Assembly: GCA_031553595.1 (NCBI GenBank)
Contig: JAVBLI010000009.1
Location: forward strand, 248,001 to 312,000
Reading direction: 5' to 3'
Source of the DNA: RGIG3701 sp031553595
Lineage (GTDB): Bacteria > Planctomycetota > Planctomycetia > Pirellulales > Thermoguttaceae
DNA length: 64,000 nt
The position numbers were made by a program, and so were the translations under genes. The notes beneath the pieces were generated by a model. That model did no database searches and had not been told where the DNA came from. It saw only the letters and a list, made by a program, of their open reading frames with translations. Positions 27,082 to 36,769 of this stretch are shown in pieces. Positions within the stretch are counted from its first letter, which is position 1, and each line of letters begins with the position of its first letter.

Positions 27082-30000
27082 ATGAGTCAGAAAAAAAATA
27101 GTAGAACGCCTTTAATCCGACGACTTGCGGGCATGGAGCTTCTGGAGAGCCGATGTTTGTTGTCCGTCAATCCGCTGGATTTCGGGGCCGTCTATTATGA
27201 AGGTGCACGCACGGAATACGGTTCCGGGGTGGATTCCGCGGCCGATTATATCTACGTTTCCTTCACCGGCGGGGCCGAGGGCACGCAACTGAAATCCCTG
27301 ACCATCGACATGGCGGCGTACGGCATGGACGGCCGGTACGCGTTCATCGACCAGGGGCAGGGGACGTATGGCTACGTGCCCTTCACGATTTACTCCGCCG
27401 ACGGTTTCACGGTCACGGATTACAGCATCACGCGGCAGGGCACGCTGCTGACGATCACATTCGACAATTTCACGGCCGGCGACATGCTCATCCTTTCGCT
27501 GGACGTGGACGAAGTGCTCGGCGTGCAGGACGGCCAGAAGGTCATGGACGCCGAGGTGACGGGCGCCGAATTTTCGCTGGTTTCCAAGGTGACGGCCGTC
27601 TTTACGACCAATCACTACGAAGACCTGACCGTCACGAAGCAGTTCAAGGATCAGTATCAGTCCGATTACGACACGTACAACCTGCCGCAACTGCCGAATG
27701 ACGCGTTCACCAACGCCAGCAGCATTCCGCCAGGCGACGGCGAAAACCAGGCGGTGTACACAGCCGGGGCATTTGTGCAGGGCGTTCAGATCCCCCTGCC
27801 GGCTACGATTTCCGGCAAGGTCTACGAGGACGTGGATTACAACAAAGCGTATGATGCGTCGATCGACCGCCTGCTGGCCAACGTGAAGATCACGCTCTGG
27901 AAACTCAACGAAACGACGGGCCAGTACGAGCAAAGCGCGACGACTTACACGAATTCCAAAGGCGAGTATTCCTTCAACGTTGCCCCGGGCACATACCGCG
28001 TGACGGAGCTGACGCCGGACGGATACCTCGACGTAAGTGCTTTCGTGGGCACGATTAACGGCGTCCCGATGGGAACGATCATCGACGCCAACAACCTGAC
28101 CAACATCTCGATCAAGGGCGGCCAGGACAGCATCCACAACGACTTTTCCGAATACGTCCCCGGCTCGCTTTCCGGCCACGTTTTCGAAGACGTCAACGAC
28201 GACGGCGAGATGCAATCCGGCGAACCGCGGCTGCCGGGCGTGACGATTAAAATCAAAAACCTCGACACGGGCGAGGAATTTTCCACGGTCACCGACGACG
28301 ATGGCTACTGGGAATTCAAGAACCTGACGCCGGGGCGTTACTGCGTGACGGAGAAAACGCCGGACGGTTACCTCGACGGCAAAGACCACATCGGCTCGCT
28401 GGGCGGCACGCAGATCACCGACAGCGCCGAAGAAGATAAAATCTGCAACATTTACGTTTACAGCGGCCAAAGCGGCATCAACTACGATTTCGGCGAGCTG
28501 CGGCCCGCGTCCGTTTCCGGAACCGTCTGGGTCGATGCCAACAAGAATGGCAAGTACGACGACGGCGAGCTACTGCTGGAGAAGGTGAAAATCGAGCTCC
28601 GCGACGCCAACGGCAAAGTCGTCGCGACGACCTACACCGACAGCAAGGGCTACTACATTTTCGAAGGCCTCGCGCCGGGCGTGTACCAGGTTTTCGAGTA
28701 TCAGCCCGAAACGTACCTCAACGGCGGCCAGATCGTCGGTTCCAAGGGCGGCTCGAACGGCGCGATCGACCTGATCGTGGGCATTACGCTGGTGTCCGGC
28801 GACAAAGCCGTGAAATACGATTTCTGGGAATACCAATACGCCCAGATTTCCGGCTACGTCTTCAAGGACGGCGACACGCTGAACCTGGCGTACGGCGAAA
28901 AACTACCTAGCGACCTCTGGGAGATGTACCCCGGTGTCCGCAACAGCAAGAGCACCCCGATCGCGGGCGTCACGCTCGTGCTGGCCGACGCCGACGGCAA
29001 CCCGATCCTCGACGCCAACGGCAAAATGATCACCACCGTCACCGACGAGAAGGGCTACTACTGCTTCGAGAACGTCACGCCGGGCACGTATTCGATTCTG
29101 GAATACCAGCCCGATGGCTACATGGACGGCATCGACACCCCCGGCTCGCTGGGCGGCAGCGCCCTGGCACCGGACGGTGACAAAATTTCCGGCATCAACG
29201 TCGACTACGGCGACAATGGCACGGAGTACAACTTCAGCGAAATCGTCGTCAAGTGGGCCGACCCCACGCCGGATCCAGACCCCGACCCGGATCCAGACCC
29301 CGATCCGAAACCCACGCCGGATCCGGGTGGCTCGCCTTCGCTGGATCCTCCGCCCGGGCGTCCGTACTTCAGTTCCGGCAGTTCGCCGCTGGGCGGTGGG
29401 GTGGGTTACATGCCGTATTTTTACGGGCGGCAGTCCACGGCAATGGGCGGTGGCGGGCTGGCCGGTGCGCCGGCGTACGCCTGGCACCTGAGCGTGATTA
29501 ACGGCGGCACACCCCGTGTCAACGGCGACAACACCGTCGGCGGCACGCAGTGGGCCAAGGCCGTTTTCGATCCCAACACCTGGCGTGGCGAGGCCATGCA
29601 GCGCATCCAGGCCCTGCTGACCCAGGACGGCACGACGCCGATGATGGTGCTTGTGGGCCTGGACGGCGCGATCCCGCTCACCGGCGACTTCAACGGCGAC
29701 GGCAAAGACGAGCTGGCCGTCTTTTACGACGGGTTCTGGTTCATCGACCTCAACGGGAACATGGAATGGGATGTCAACGACCTGTGGGTGCAGCTCGGCT
29801 CGGCTGGCGATCAGCCCGTGGTCGGCGACTGGGACGGTGACGGAAAAGCCGATATCGGCGTTTTCGGCCCGCAATGGAAAGGCGACAAAGTCATGCTGGC
29901 TCGCGAAGCCGGTCTGCCCGACTCCCAGAACCGGCATCACCGGGCCTATAAAAACATCCCGCCGGAAGTGCAGATGGCGAATTTCTTCCGCGATATGAAG

Positions 30001-30462
30001 AAAGGCAGCAACGGCGAAGTCCGCCGCGACGTGATCGACCACGTGTTCGCGTTCGGCAAAGAAGGCGATATCGCGATCTCCGGCGACTGGAACGGCGACG
30101 GCATCACGCAGATCGGCCTGTACCGCGACGGCGAGTGGATCCTGGACACCGACGGCGACGGCCTGCTGACCTCTAACGACGCCCGATTCCGTTTCGGCCA
30201 GAAGGGCGACATCCCGGTGGTCGGAAACTGGGACGGCGACGGCATTTCGCGCATCGGCGTCTATCGCGACGGCGAGTGGAAAATGCTCCACGGCGACGGC
30301 GAAGTCGAAATCGCATACCGCGGCGCTCCCGGCCAGCGCCCACTGGTGGGCGACTTCAGCGGTAGCGGTAAGTCCGAGCTGGTGACCTACAAACAGGTCT
30401 CCCCGACCGAGGTCGACCAGATCCGTACCGCCCGCCAGGACGACGGCGGCCGCGCGCGGTAA
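27082..30462 (+). CDS. LEPR-XLL surface protein with SdrD_B-like repeats and FG-GAP/VCBS-like C-terminus
   Basis: The 1126-residue protein carries MELLESRCLLSV (~18-29), the LEPR-XLL motif. A beta-rich N domain is followed by four SdrD_B/Cna_B-like domains starting near residues 240, 361, 476 and 587, each opening like 'SGxVxxDxNxxG' and closing with 'YCFENVTPGTYSILEY'-type strands. A Asp/Pro repeat linker (~728-750) leads to a Gly-rich stretch and a C-terminal set of FG-GAP/VCBS-like calcium-loop repeats ('GDFNGDGKDELAVF', 'GDWDGDGKADIGVF', 'GNWDGDGISRIGVY', ~867-1107). It is probably a stalk-and-head cell-surface protein. GAGG precedes the ATG. It has its own terminator. Confidence 0.9.
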   Translation: MSQKKNSRTPLIRRLAGMELLESRCLLSVNPLDFGAVYYEGARTEYGSGVDSAADYIYVSFTGGAEGTQLKSLTIDMAAYGMDGRYAFIDQGQGTYGYVPFTIYSADGFTVTDYSITRQGTLLTITFDNFTAGDMLILSLDVDEVLGVQDGQKVMDAEVTGAEFSLVSKVTAVFTTNHYEDLTVTKQFKDQYQSDYDTYNLPQLPNDAFTNASSIPPGDGENQAVYTAGAFVQGVQIPLPATISGKVYEDVDYNKAYDASIDRLLANVKITLWKLNETTGQYEQSATTYTNSKGEYSFNVAPGTYRVTELTPDGYLDVSAFVGTINGVPMGTIIDANNLTNISIKGGQDSIHNDFSEYVPGSLSGHVFEDVNDDGEMQSGEPRLPGVTIKIKNLDTGEEFSTVTDDDGYWEFKNLTPGRYCVTEKTPDGYLDGKDHIGSLGGTQITDSAEEDKICNIYVYSGQSGINYDFGELRPASVSGTVWVDANKNGKYDDGELLLEKVKIELRDANGKVVATTYTDSKGYYIFEGLAPGVYQVFEYQPETYLNGGQIVGSKGGSNGAIDLIVGITLVSGDKAVKYDFWEYQYAQISGYVFKDGDTLNLAYGEKLPSDLWEMYPGVRNSKSTPIAGVTLVLADADGNPILDANGKMITTVTDEKGYYCFENVTPGTYSILEYQPDGYMDGIDTPGSLGGSALAPDGDKISGINVDYGDNGTEYNFSEIVVKWADPTPDPDPDPDPDPDPKPTPDPGGSPSLDPPPGRPYFSSGSSPLGGGVGYMPYFYGRQSTAMGGGGLAGAPAYAWHLSVINGGTPRVNGDNTVGGTQWAKAVFDPNTWRGEAMQRIQALLTQDGTTPMMVLVGLDGAIPLTGDFNGDGKDELAVFYDGFWFIDLNGNMEWDVNDLWVQLGSAGDQPVVGDWDGDGKADIGVFGPQWKGDKVMLAREAGLPDSQNRHHRAYKNIPPEVQMANFFRDMKKGSNGEVRRDVIDHVFAFGKEGDIAISGDWNGDGITQIGLYRDGEWILDTDGDGLLTSNDARFRFGQKGDIPVVGNWDGDGISRIGVYRDGEWKMLHGDGEVEIAYRGAPGQRPLVGDFSGSGKSELVTYKQVSPTEVDQIRTARQDDGGRAR

Positions 30463-30493
30463 CACGCACATGCCGTGTGAACCATAAAAGAAG

Positions 30494-30518
30494 CCTCTGC
30501 AAAAACAGAGGTTTTTTT
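30494..30518 (+). terminator. Terminator after the SdrD_B-repeat gene
   Basis: CCTCTG / CAGAGG stem with a six-base A-rich loop and seven T. It sits between convergent genes. Confidence 0.85.
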
Positions 30519-30545
30519 ATGGAAAAATCAGGCGGTGGAAAACCG

Positions 30546-32957
30546 TCATCTTCGAGTAAAGCGGCTACGCAGACGGAATACCATAACGGCTCCCAGAAGC
30601 AGCATCAGCCACGTCGCGGGTTCTGGCACTGAAAGACTTTGCAGCATAATCCTGCCGTCGCCTGTCAGGCCGAGAATGTTGTTGAAGTCCGTCAGGTCCC
30701 ACGCGAAAAATGTATAGCCCAGGGGATCGCTGATATAATCGCCTGAGAGAACCAGCGAGTCCTTGTTCAATATTTGGAGCATCAGGTTGCTGCCTTTAAG
30801 TCCATTCATGAGATAATCCAGTAACAAGGGGGTGTAGGTGTCGGTCATGTTCGAAAAATCGAGAATGATATTTTCGCCGTCGCCGCCGCTGACTTTAATA
30901 ATCCCCGACTCCAGCGGGGGATCGAGAATATACTTTGTCTGGGCATCGATATTCCACTCCAGCCCTTGAGCGGAAGCGTTTAGCACCAGACTCACCGTTT
31001 TGGCGCTGGCGTTAATCTCCGTTTCATAGTATGGTGAAAGAATTGTGTCGACCGCCCGCGTTCCGTTGAGCGCCCCGGCGGAGGCATCAATCAATAAATA
31101 ACGCTCCTGATTGATATTCGCGAAACCGTCTACCGTTGCCTGATTGTCCAGCGTATTGAGGTATGCCGTCGCCACGACGTCGATTTCGGTCACGCCTTTG
31201 GCGGAGGAGTCGAGATAAAAGCGGGTGCCGGCACGGTCGCCGACGCCTGCGGTCGGATCGCTGAGGGTGTTGATTTCCACGATTCCGCCCGTGTTGCCGT
31301 GAATGCCCAGATAACCGGTTTCGCTGGTTCCGTCGTTGGCGAACCGGCTGAGGACTTCCATATCGCCGCCGTAGAAATGGTACATGCTCGTCCCCGTGTC
31401 GAAGCGGTTGATCGCCAGATTACTGGCCAACAGGCTGCCGCCGCGCTGGTTGATCGTGCCTCGGCCCCGGTTAACGCCCATGATGATCGCCGCGGTGGAA
31501 ATGTCGAACACCGCGTTGCCGCTGAGGTTAAGAACACCGTGGCTGGCGACTTCCACCGGCACACTTTCACCTCCGTCTTCAGGTCTGAGATAAAAATTAC
31601 CGGTTCCGTTTCCGAAAACCACATTCGACGTGTCCTGGCTGGCAAAACGCCCGTTGCCGGACAAGTTATAGATGATTTCGCCGCCGAGATAGCCGAACTG
31701 CACACCGCTGGCGATGTTGGAAACGGTGAATGTTCCGCCGGTCTGATTAATCCGTGTATCGAATTGGCCGGTTGCTGAGGAGAATTCTCCATCCAGATCA
31801 CCGAGATAAACATCGGTATCGGTAATGGCCACCGTTGCGTTATCCGAGATATTCAGATGATTCTTCTCTTGCACACCCATGCGGAAGCGATCGCCATTTA
31901 CAGTAAGGGCCGCGTCGCCGGAAAGGCTGTAGACGATATCTTTCTGGCCTGCCAATCCGGAATAATAACTGCCGTTGACGGTGACGCTGCCGCCGGTTTG
32001 ATTGTAGCGTATCAGCGAGTCCGCGGATTGCATCGCGTCGCCGCCTTCCCCGAGGACGAAAGTCTGGGTTGTGATCGGAGCCGCGCTGTGGTTGACGATC
32101 CCGAAGTTGTAGAAAATCCGGCTCATATCCAACGTTCCGCCGGACATATTCAAGGTGCCCCCGCCGAGGACGGCGAAGAGTTCGACGCTCACATCAGCCT
32201 CTTCCCGGATATTCATGACTCCCTGAGTATTTCCCCGGCCAAAGCTACCGATGTAGACGCCGATCTTATTGAGGTCATCGAGGCCGGAGAGATACGACTG
32301 GCCCGCCATGTCCAATAAACCGTTTGCTACCCTGACATACCCAATCGTCGATAATCGCTCTTTCGATACGATAAGACTGGAATTATCCTTAAAATACACG
32401 TTTGCCGACGGGAGGATGTCATAGTCTCCATCGGTCGGCGCACCGATCCACAAAGAGGTGGTTTTCATTTGAGAAAAGCCGTTCATGTAGACATTCGTCA
32501 CTTCCGGCGTGTCGTCGCCGGTGCCGAAATTACGGGCATTTACACTCAGATTTATGTATGGAAAATTAATATTCCCGCCGTTGCTGTTGACGGTTGTGTT
32601 CAACTGGCTGCCAAGTGTCAATGTCCCGATGGCCCACGTGGATTCAATCAAAGGGTGCCACGCGGACTGATATTCCAGATTGATTGTTCCGTCGAAGGCG
32701 AGCGAATAGGGCACTTTCACATTGCCGGGCGCGATCATGACAGTGTCGCCGTCCTGTGGAAGTTGGGTGGCGGGCTGGCCGTTTACCGTCCAATTTTCCA
32801 GGTCGCCCCAATTGCCGATTCGATTGGGCACCCAGTGATAATCCGCAGCGTGAAGACCACTGCAAAGTAAGAAAAAACTCAGAATAATCAGCGGGAGGCG
32901 GCTCGACAAAAGACGCGTTACTGGGACCCAAAATACACACATTCCTCGCTCGGACAT
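30546..32957 (-). CDS. PEP-CTERM protein with autotransporter-like beta-helix repeats
   Basis: The 803-residue protein has a signal segment (~17-37), repeated short beta-helix-like units rich in 'GGxxxxx G...VNISG/LNLSGNA' (for example 'MNIREEADVSVELFAVLGGG', 'NQTGGTFTVSN'), and a classic PEP-CTERM sorting tail: VPEPATWLMLLLGAV then a basic RLRSRFTRR end. PEP-CTERM proteins are processed by exosortase; no exosortase gene is in the window. GGAG at 7 bp before the ATG (minus strand) supports the start. It is convergent with the SdrD_B-repeat gene. Confidence 0.88.
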   Translation of the reverse strand: MSERGMCVFWVPVTRLLSSRLPLIILSFFLLCSGLHAADYHWVPNRIGNWGDLENWTVNGQPATQLPQDGDTVMIAPGNVKVPYSLAFDGTINLEYQSAWHPLIESTWAIGTLTLGSQLNTTVNSNGGNINFPYINLSVNARNFGTGDDTPEVTNVYMNGFSQMKTTSLWIGAPTDGDYDILPSANVYFKDNSSLIVSKERLSTIGYVRVANGLLDMAGQSYLSGLDDLNKIGVYIGSFGRGNTQGVMNIREEADVSVELFAVLGGGTLNMSGGTLDMSRIFYNFGIVNHSAAPITTQTFVLGEGGDAMQSADSLIRYNQTGGSVTVNGSYYSGLAGQKDIVYSLSGDAALTVNGDRFRMGVQEKNHLNISDNATVAITDTDVYLGDLDGEFSSATGQFDTRINQTGGTFTVSNIASGVQFGYLGGEIIYNLSGNGRFASQDTSNVVFGNGTGNFYLRPEDGGESVPVEVASHGVLNLSGNAVFDISTAAIIMGVNRGRGTINQRGGSLLASNLAINRFDTGTSMYHFYGGDMEVLSRFANDGTSETGYLGIHGNTGGIVEINTLSDPTAGVGDRAGTRFYLDSSAKGVTEIDVVATAYLNTLDNQATVDGFANINQERYLLIDASAGALNGTRAVDTILSPYYETEINASAKTVSLVLNASAQGLEWNIDAQTKYILDPPLESGIIKVSGGDGENIILDFSNMTDTYTPLLLDYLMNGLKGSNLMLQILNKDSLVLSGDYISDPLGYTFFAWDLTDFNNILGLTGDGRIMLQSLSVPEPATWLMLLLGAVMVFRLRSRFTRR

Positions 32958-33122
32958 TTTCGTCTCCTTTTCTTGGATGGATTATAGAGATTGGTATTCA
33001 TACAATATGGATAAAAAAACAGGTTAATCATATTTCACACAAAATACAAGAAATACAACTATAATATACTGTTTTTTACGAAAAAATCAATAATTTGACA
33101 ATAAAATATTATAAAAAACGAT

Positions 33123-33158
33123 AAAAAAACAAAAAAACCTCAACTTTCGTCGAGGTTT
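33123..33158 (-). terminator. Terminator of purC
   Basis: Stem AAACCTC (33135-33141) / GAGGTTT (33152-33158); on the minus strand it is followed by a long T-rich run. It lies about 45 bp after the purC stop. Confidence 0.75.
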
Positions 33159-33201
33159 CACCTTAATGTGTTCAGATTTTAGTTACATTCGCAATCGGGC
33201 G

Positions 33202-34098
33202 TCATTTCCACGGAAACGCCGATTCCGTCAGCTTTTCATACGCCTCGATGTACTTCTGGCGCGTCTTCATGATCACGTCTTCCGGCAATTGCGGCGGCGT
33301 GCTGTTCCGGTCCCACGTCGAGGCCAGCAGCCAATCGCGGACGAACTGCTTATCGTATGACGGCTGCGACTTCCCTGCCTCATACTGATCGGCAGGCCAG
33401 AACCGCGAACTGTCCGGCGTGAGCACTTCGTCGATGAGGATGACCTGATCGTCGAGCACACCCCACTCGAATTTCGTGTCGGCAATGATAATCCCTCGCT
33501 TCAGGGCGTATTCCGCACCCCGCGTGAAGACGGAAAGGCTGCGGTCGCGCAATTCGCACGCCAATTTCTCGCCGATAATCTCCACGGTCTGGGCGAATGT
33601 GATGTTTTCGTCGTGCCCTTCTTCCGCTTTCGTCGAGGGCGTGAAAATCGGCTCGGGCAGCTTGGAGCTTTCTTTCAGGCCGTCGGGCAGGCGAATGCCG
33701 CAGACGGTGCCGCTCTTTTTGTACTCATTCCACCCGGAACCCACCAGATACCCGCGCACCACGCACTCGATCGGAATGACTTTCGTCTTTTTGCAGTACG
33801 TCACCCGCCCGTCCAGCATTCCGCGTGTCTCGGCATCCAGCGTGAATGGGAACGGAATTTCGTCCACATTCGTGGTGATCAGGTGGTTCGGCTCGCCCAG
33901 CACCTTGAACCAGAACGCGGCGATCTGCGTCAGCACCCGGCCTTTATCCGGAATCCCGGACGGCAGCACCCAGTCGAAAGCGCTGATCCGGTCCGAACTG
34001 ACCAGCAGCAGACGGTCGCCCATGTCGTAAATATCACGAACTTTGCCATGACGCACGGGCATCTCCAGGGACGTTTCCAGCACGACGTTTTTTGACAT
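33202..34098 (-). CDS. purC: Phosphoribosylaminoimidazole-succinocarboxamide synthase
   Basis: SAICAR synthetase joins aspartate to CAIR with ATP in purine synthesis. The 298-residue length and motifs fit the longer (yeast-like) form: 'RHGKVRDIYDMGDRLLLVSSDRISAFDWVLP' region, 'ECVVRGYLVGSGWNEYKKSGTVCG' and 'ADTKFEWGV...LIDEVLTPDSSRFW'. GGGAG is 9 bp before the ATG at 34098. The frame extends 80 codons further upstream to 34338, but those codons are AT-rich, unlike the family, and overlap a simple repeat. It is a single-gene unit with its own promoter and terminator. Confidence 0.95.
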   Translation of the reverse strand: MSKNVVLETSLEMPVRHGKVRDIYDMGDRLLLVSSDRISAFDWVLPSGIPDKGRVLTQIAAFWFKVLGEPNHLITTNVDEIPFPFTLDAETRGMLDGRVTYCKKTKVIPIECVVRGYLVGSGWNEYKKSGTVCGIRLPDGLKESSKLPEPIFTPSTKAEEGHDENITFAQTVEIIGEKLACELRDRSLSVFTRGAEYALKRGIIIADTKFEWGVLDDQVILIDEVLTPDSSRFWPADQYEAGKSQPSYDKQFVRDWLLASTWDRNSTPPQLPEDVIMKTRQKYIEAYEKLTESAFPWK

Positions 34099-34165
34099 AA
34101 CGATTCTCCCACGAAAAGTTTTGGATTGACGCAAAATTTCGGTTGACGCGTACGCCACCTGTGCG

Positions 34166-34193
34166 AGTATAGCATTTTCCGCTGTTTTTTGAA
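34166..34193 (-). promoter_or_regulatory. Candidate promoter of purC
   Basis: On the minus strand: TTCAAA, 16-bp spacer, TATACT with TGC just before it (extended -10). It would give a leader of about 60 nt. Confidence 0.5.
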
Positions 34194-34888
34194 GACGTAC
34201 CGGGGAAATTATCCTTTGTCGGTGTGCCAGTAAATATTTCGGTGAAAAAGAAAAGCAGAGAAAAGTCCGCCGTAAAACACGTGTTTTCCCGCTGCTCTTT
34301 ATTTCACACAAAGACACGAAGGCACAAAGAAGTTTCACAAGAAAAAAACATTTTCTGATGGCGAATGATTTTTAATTATAAAAACTGGGGAATGCTATGC
34401 CAAAACACGTCACGCCCCGCTGATGATTCTTTGCCTTCGTGCGAGAAAAAATGCAGCGGAGACCGTGTGCCATTCCGGATGGCCTTTTCAAGTCTGCCAT
34501 TTTATGTATGGCCAGCCTCCGTGAATCCCGCAAATCAAACATTTTCTCCAGGCTTCTCAAAAGTGCAACTGAAATTGCGGCACACCATCTCACACGCCGT
34601 TGGGTATGCCTTTGATGTGGGAATTTTTTTTTATTCCGTATGAGCAAGGCATGGAAAAAATGCGTAAATATGGATAGCAGGTAAACATTGCGGCTGCACA
34701 AAAAAAGAGTTTTTGGGGGTGTATGTCGGTGAAGCAAAAAAGTTTGGAAAAAATTGACAGATCTGTGCGCAAAAGGGAAAAAATACCCGCCGCTCTTGCG
34801 GAAATATTTAAAAGGTGTAAAATGGAAGCCATTCACCTAATTTTGTTCTGTAACCCACAATATACGTTATTAGTATAAGGAGTAAAAC
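34194..34888. other. Long AT-rich intergenic region between purC and metK
   Basis: About 700 bp without a convincing gene. Contains a simple repeat (34303-34337), a palindrome AAACACGTGTTT (34275-34286), and a TTGACA at 34754-34759 that has only a weak -10 partner. I looked for a SAM-sensing leader before metK and see none. It may hold a decayed gene or an unrecognised RNA. Confidence 0.35.
34303..34337. repeat. Simple repeat of the CACAAAGACACGAAGGCACAAAG type
   Basis: The string 'CACACAAAGACACGAAGGC' followed by 'ACAAAGAAG' is a run of CA/AAAG words that I recall as a common intergenic filler in uncultured bacterial genomes. Confidence 0.5.
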
Positions 34889-36040
34889 GTGTCGGAAAAA
34901 AGCTTTTTCTTTACCAGCGAAGCCGTCAGCATGGGGCATCCGGATAAGCTGGCGGATCGGATTTCGGACGGAATTTTGGACGCGATTTTCGCTCAGGACC
35001 CGAAAAGTCGGGTGGCGTGCGAAACGCTGGTGACGACGGACCGCTGCGTGGTGGCGGGTGAGATCACGACTTCCGCGAATGTGGATTACGAAGCCGTCGC
35101 GCGGCGGGTGATCAACGATGTGGGATACACGCACAACGATATCGGCTTCTGCGGCGATACGTGCCAGGTCGAGGTGCATCTGCATACGCAGAGTCCGGAC
35201 ATCGCGATGGGCGTCGACCGTGACGGTGCGGGCGACCAGGGCCTGATGTTCGGATACGCGTGCGTCCAGACCCCGGAGCTGATGCCGCTGCCGATCGCGC
35301 TGTCGCACCGGATCATGAACCGCCTGACCGAGGCCCGCCAGAAGGGCGAGGTGAACTGGCTGCTGCCCGACAGTAAAAGCCAGGTGACGGTGGAGTATGC
35401 CGATCGCCACACGCCGGTGAAGGTCAGCACGGTGGTCGTTTCCACGCAGCACAAGGCGAATGTCACGCAGGAGGAGATTCGCAGCTGGATCATCAAAAAC
35501 GTGATTGACCCGTGCATTCCCGCCGAGCTGAACAAAGGCGACATCATTTACCATGTGAACCCGACCGGCAATTTCGAAGTCGGCGGCCCCCACGGCGACT
35601 GCGGCCTGACAGGCCGAAAGATCATCGTCGACACGTACGGCGGCTGGGCGTCCCACGGTGGCGGCGCGTTCTCGGGCAAAGACCCGACAAAAGTCGACCG
35701 CAGCGCGGCGTACATGGCCCGTTACATCGCCAAGAATATCGTCGCGGCCGGCCTGGCCACCGACTGCGAAGTCCAGTTGGCCTACGCCATCGGCGTCGCG
35801 CAGCCCGTGAGCGTCTTCATTCAGACCTACGGCACCGAAACCGTTCCGCTTGCGAAACTGCAGGCCGCCGTCCGCAAAGTGTTCCCCATGAACCCCAGCG
35901 GCATCATCGAAACCCTCCAGCTCCGCCGTCCGGTTTACGAGCAGACCACCTTCGGCGGCCATTTCGGTCGCGCGGGCGATACCTTCACGTGGGAAAAAAC
36001 CGATAAAGTCGACGCCCTGAAAAAAGCAGTCGCGGAGTAA
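34889..36040 (+). CDS. metK: S-adenosylmethionine synthetase
   Basis: Makes S-adenosylmethionine from methionine and ATP. The 383-residue length is normal. Motifs: 'FTSEAVSMGHPDKLADRISD' at the start, 'GAGDQGLMFGYA' (ATP binding), 'GGAFSGKDPTKVDRSAAY' (P-loop-like) and 'TFGGHFGR'. It starts at GTG with TAAGGAG 7 bp upstream. No methionine-cycle genes adjoin it; the next genes are ankyrin proteins after a repeat cluster. Confidence 0.97.
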   Translation: MSEKSFFFTSEAVSMGHPDKLADRISDGILDAIFAQDPKSRVACETLVTTDRCVVAGEITTSANVDYEAVARRVINDVGYTHNDIGFCGDTCQVEVHLHTQSPDIAMGVDRDGAGDQGLMFGYACVQTPELMPLPIALSHRIMNRLTEARQKGEVNWLLPDSKSQVTVEYADRHTPVKVSTVVVSTQHKANVTQEEIRSWIIKNVIDPCIPAELNKGDIIYHVNPTGNFEVGGPHGDCGLTGRKIIVDTYGGWASHGGGAFSGKDPTKVDRSAAYMARYIAKNIVAAGLATDCEVQLAYAIGVAQPVSVFIQTYGTETVPLAKLQAAVRKVFPMNPSGIIETLQLRRPVYEQTTFGGHFGRAGDTFTWEKTDKVDALKKAVAE

Positions 36041-36066
36041 ACAGAGCCGTAATCGTAAGGTTGCAG

Positions 36067-36193
36067 TTTTATCGTCCGGTCGGGACGGGATGTTTATGGG
36101 AAATCGGCGTTCTATAAACATCCCGCTGCTGACGGAGCAATGGAGTTGAATCAGCATTCCCTTTCTATAAACATCCGTCCCTACGGGACGATA
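36067..36193. repeat. REP-like repeat cluster with CTATAAACATCC motif
   Basis: Three units: an inverted one at 36067-36102 (ATCGTC...GGGACGGGATGTTTATG), and direct ones at 36110-36139 (TTCTATAAACATCCCG) and 36163-36193 (TTCTATAAACATCC then palindrome CGTCCCTACGGGACG). The outer units are inverted copies of each other with few mismatches, so the block can fold as a long hairpin. Such palindromes resemble REP elements; no REP-associated transposase is in the window. Confidence 0.7.
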
Positions 36194-36208
36194 CCAGGAG
36201 ACGCTGAA

Positions 36209-36730
36209 ATGATAAAAAATGTTATGTTTCGTGTCACGCTGCTCCTGTTGCCGCTGATGACGACGGCAGTGGCTGGGGCCTCCGATTTTGCGAATATTTT
36301 CGATGTTGCGAAACGTGGCACGGCGAGTGAATTATGGGAGTTCTTTGAGGATAACGCGGACGTCGATCTCAAGGCGAAAGATAACGACGGCCGCACTCCC
36401 TTACACCTCGCGGCAGGCCATAATCCGGATGTCGAAGCCGTGGAATTCCTGCTGAATTATAATCCGGACATAAACGCGAAGTCCAACCTCGGCATGACGC
36501 CCCTGCACAACGCGGCGAAGAACAACTCCAATGTCATGATCACGCAAGCGCTGCTTGAACGTAGGGCCAACGTTAACGCGAAAGACAGCGCCGGCCAGAC
36601 GCCGATGGATGTCGCCGACACCGACGTGAAGAAAGCGTTTCTTTATGGAGCGGGGGGCGTCGGGCGCGATTTCGGGCATGACGACGAAACGTCCACATGG
36701 GAAGAAACGGATACCGCCGAGGAAATATAA
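36209..36730 (+). CDS. Exported ankyrin-repeat protein, short paralogue
   Basis: The 173-residue protein has a signal peptide (MIKNVMFRVTLLLLPLMTTAVAGA) and three to four ankyrin repeats ('NDGRTPLHLAAGHN', 'NLGMTPLHNAAKNN', 'SAGQTPMDVA'). It ends in an acidic Thr/Glu tail. AGGAGA precedes the ATG. It is closely related to the next gene, 39 bp downstream, sharing 'FANIFDVAKRG' with 'YENIFDVAARG', so the pair looks like a tandem duplication with very different repeat number. Confidence 0.85.
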   Translation: MIKNVMFRVTLLLLPLMTTAVAGASDFANIFDVAKRGTASELWEFFEDNADVDLKAKDNDGRTPLHLAAGHNPDVEAVEFLLNYNPDINAKSNLGMTPLHNAAKNNSNVMITQALLERRANVNAKDSAGQTPMDVADTDVKKAFLYGAGGVGRDFGHDDETSTWEETDTAEEI

Positions 36731-36769
36731 AACGTTCGCCTTCAGGGCCACCATTCAGGAGACTTCCAA

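Noticed and set aside
34372..34836. Minus-strand reading frame of 154 codons between purC and metK
   Set aside because: Composition is AT-driven (Phe, Lys, His, Arg), no motifs, no ribosome site.
34600..34888. SAM riboswitch upstream of metK
   Set aside because: No SAM-I/II/III-type conserved core could be seen by eye; an Rfam scan would settle it.
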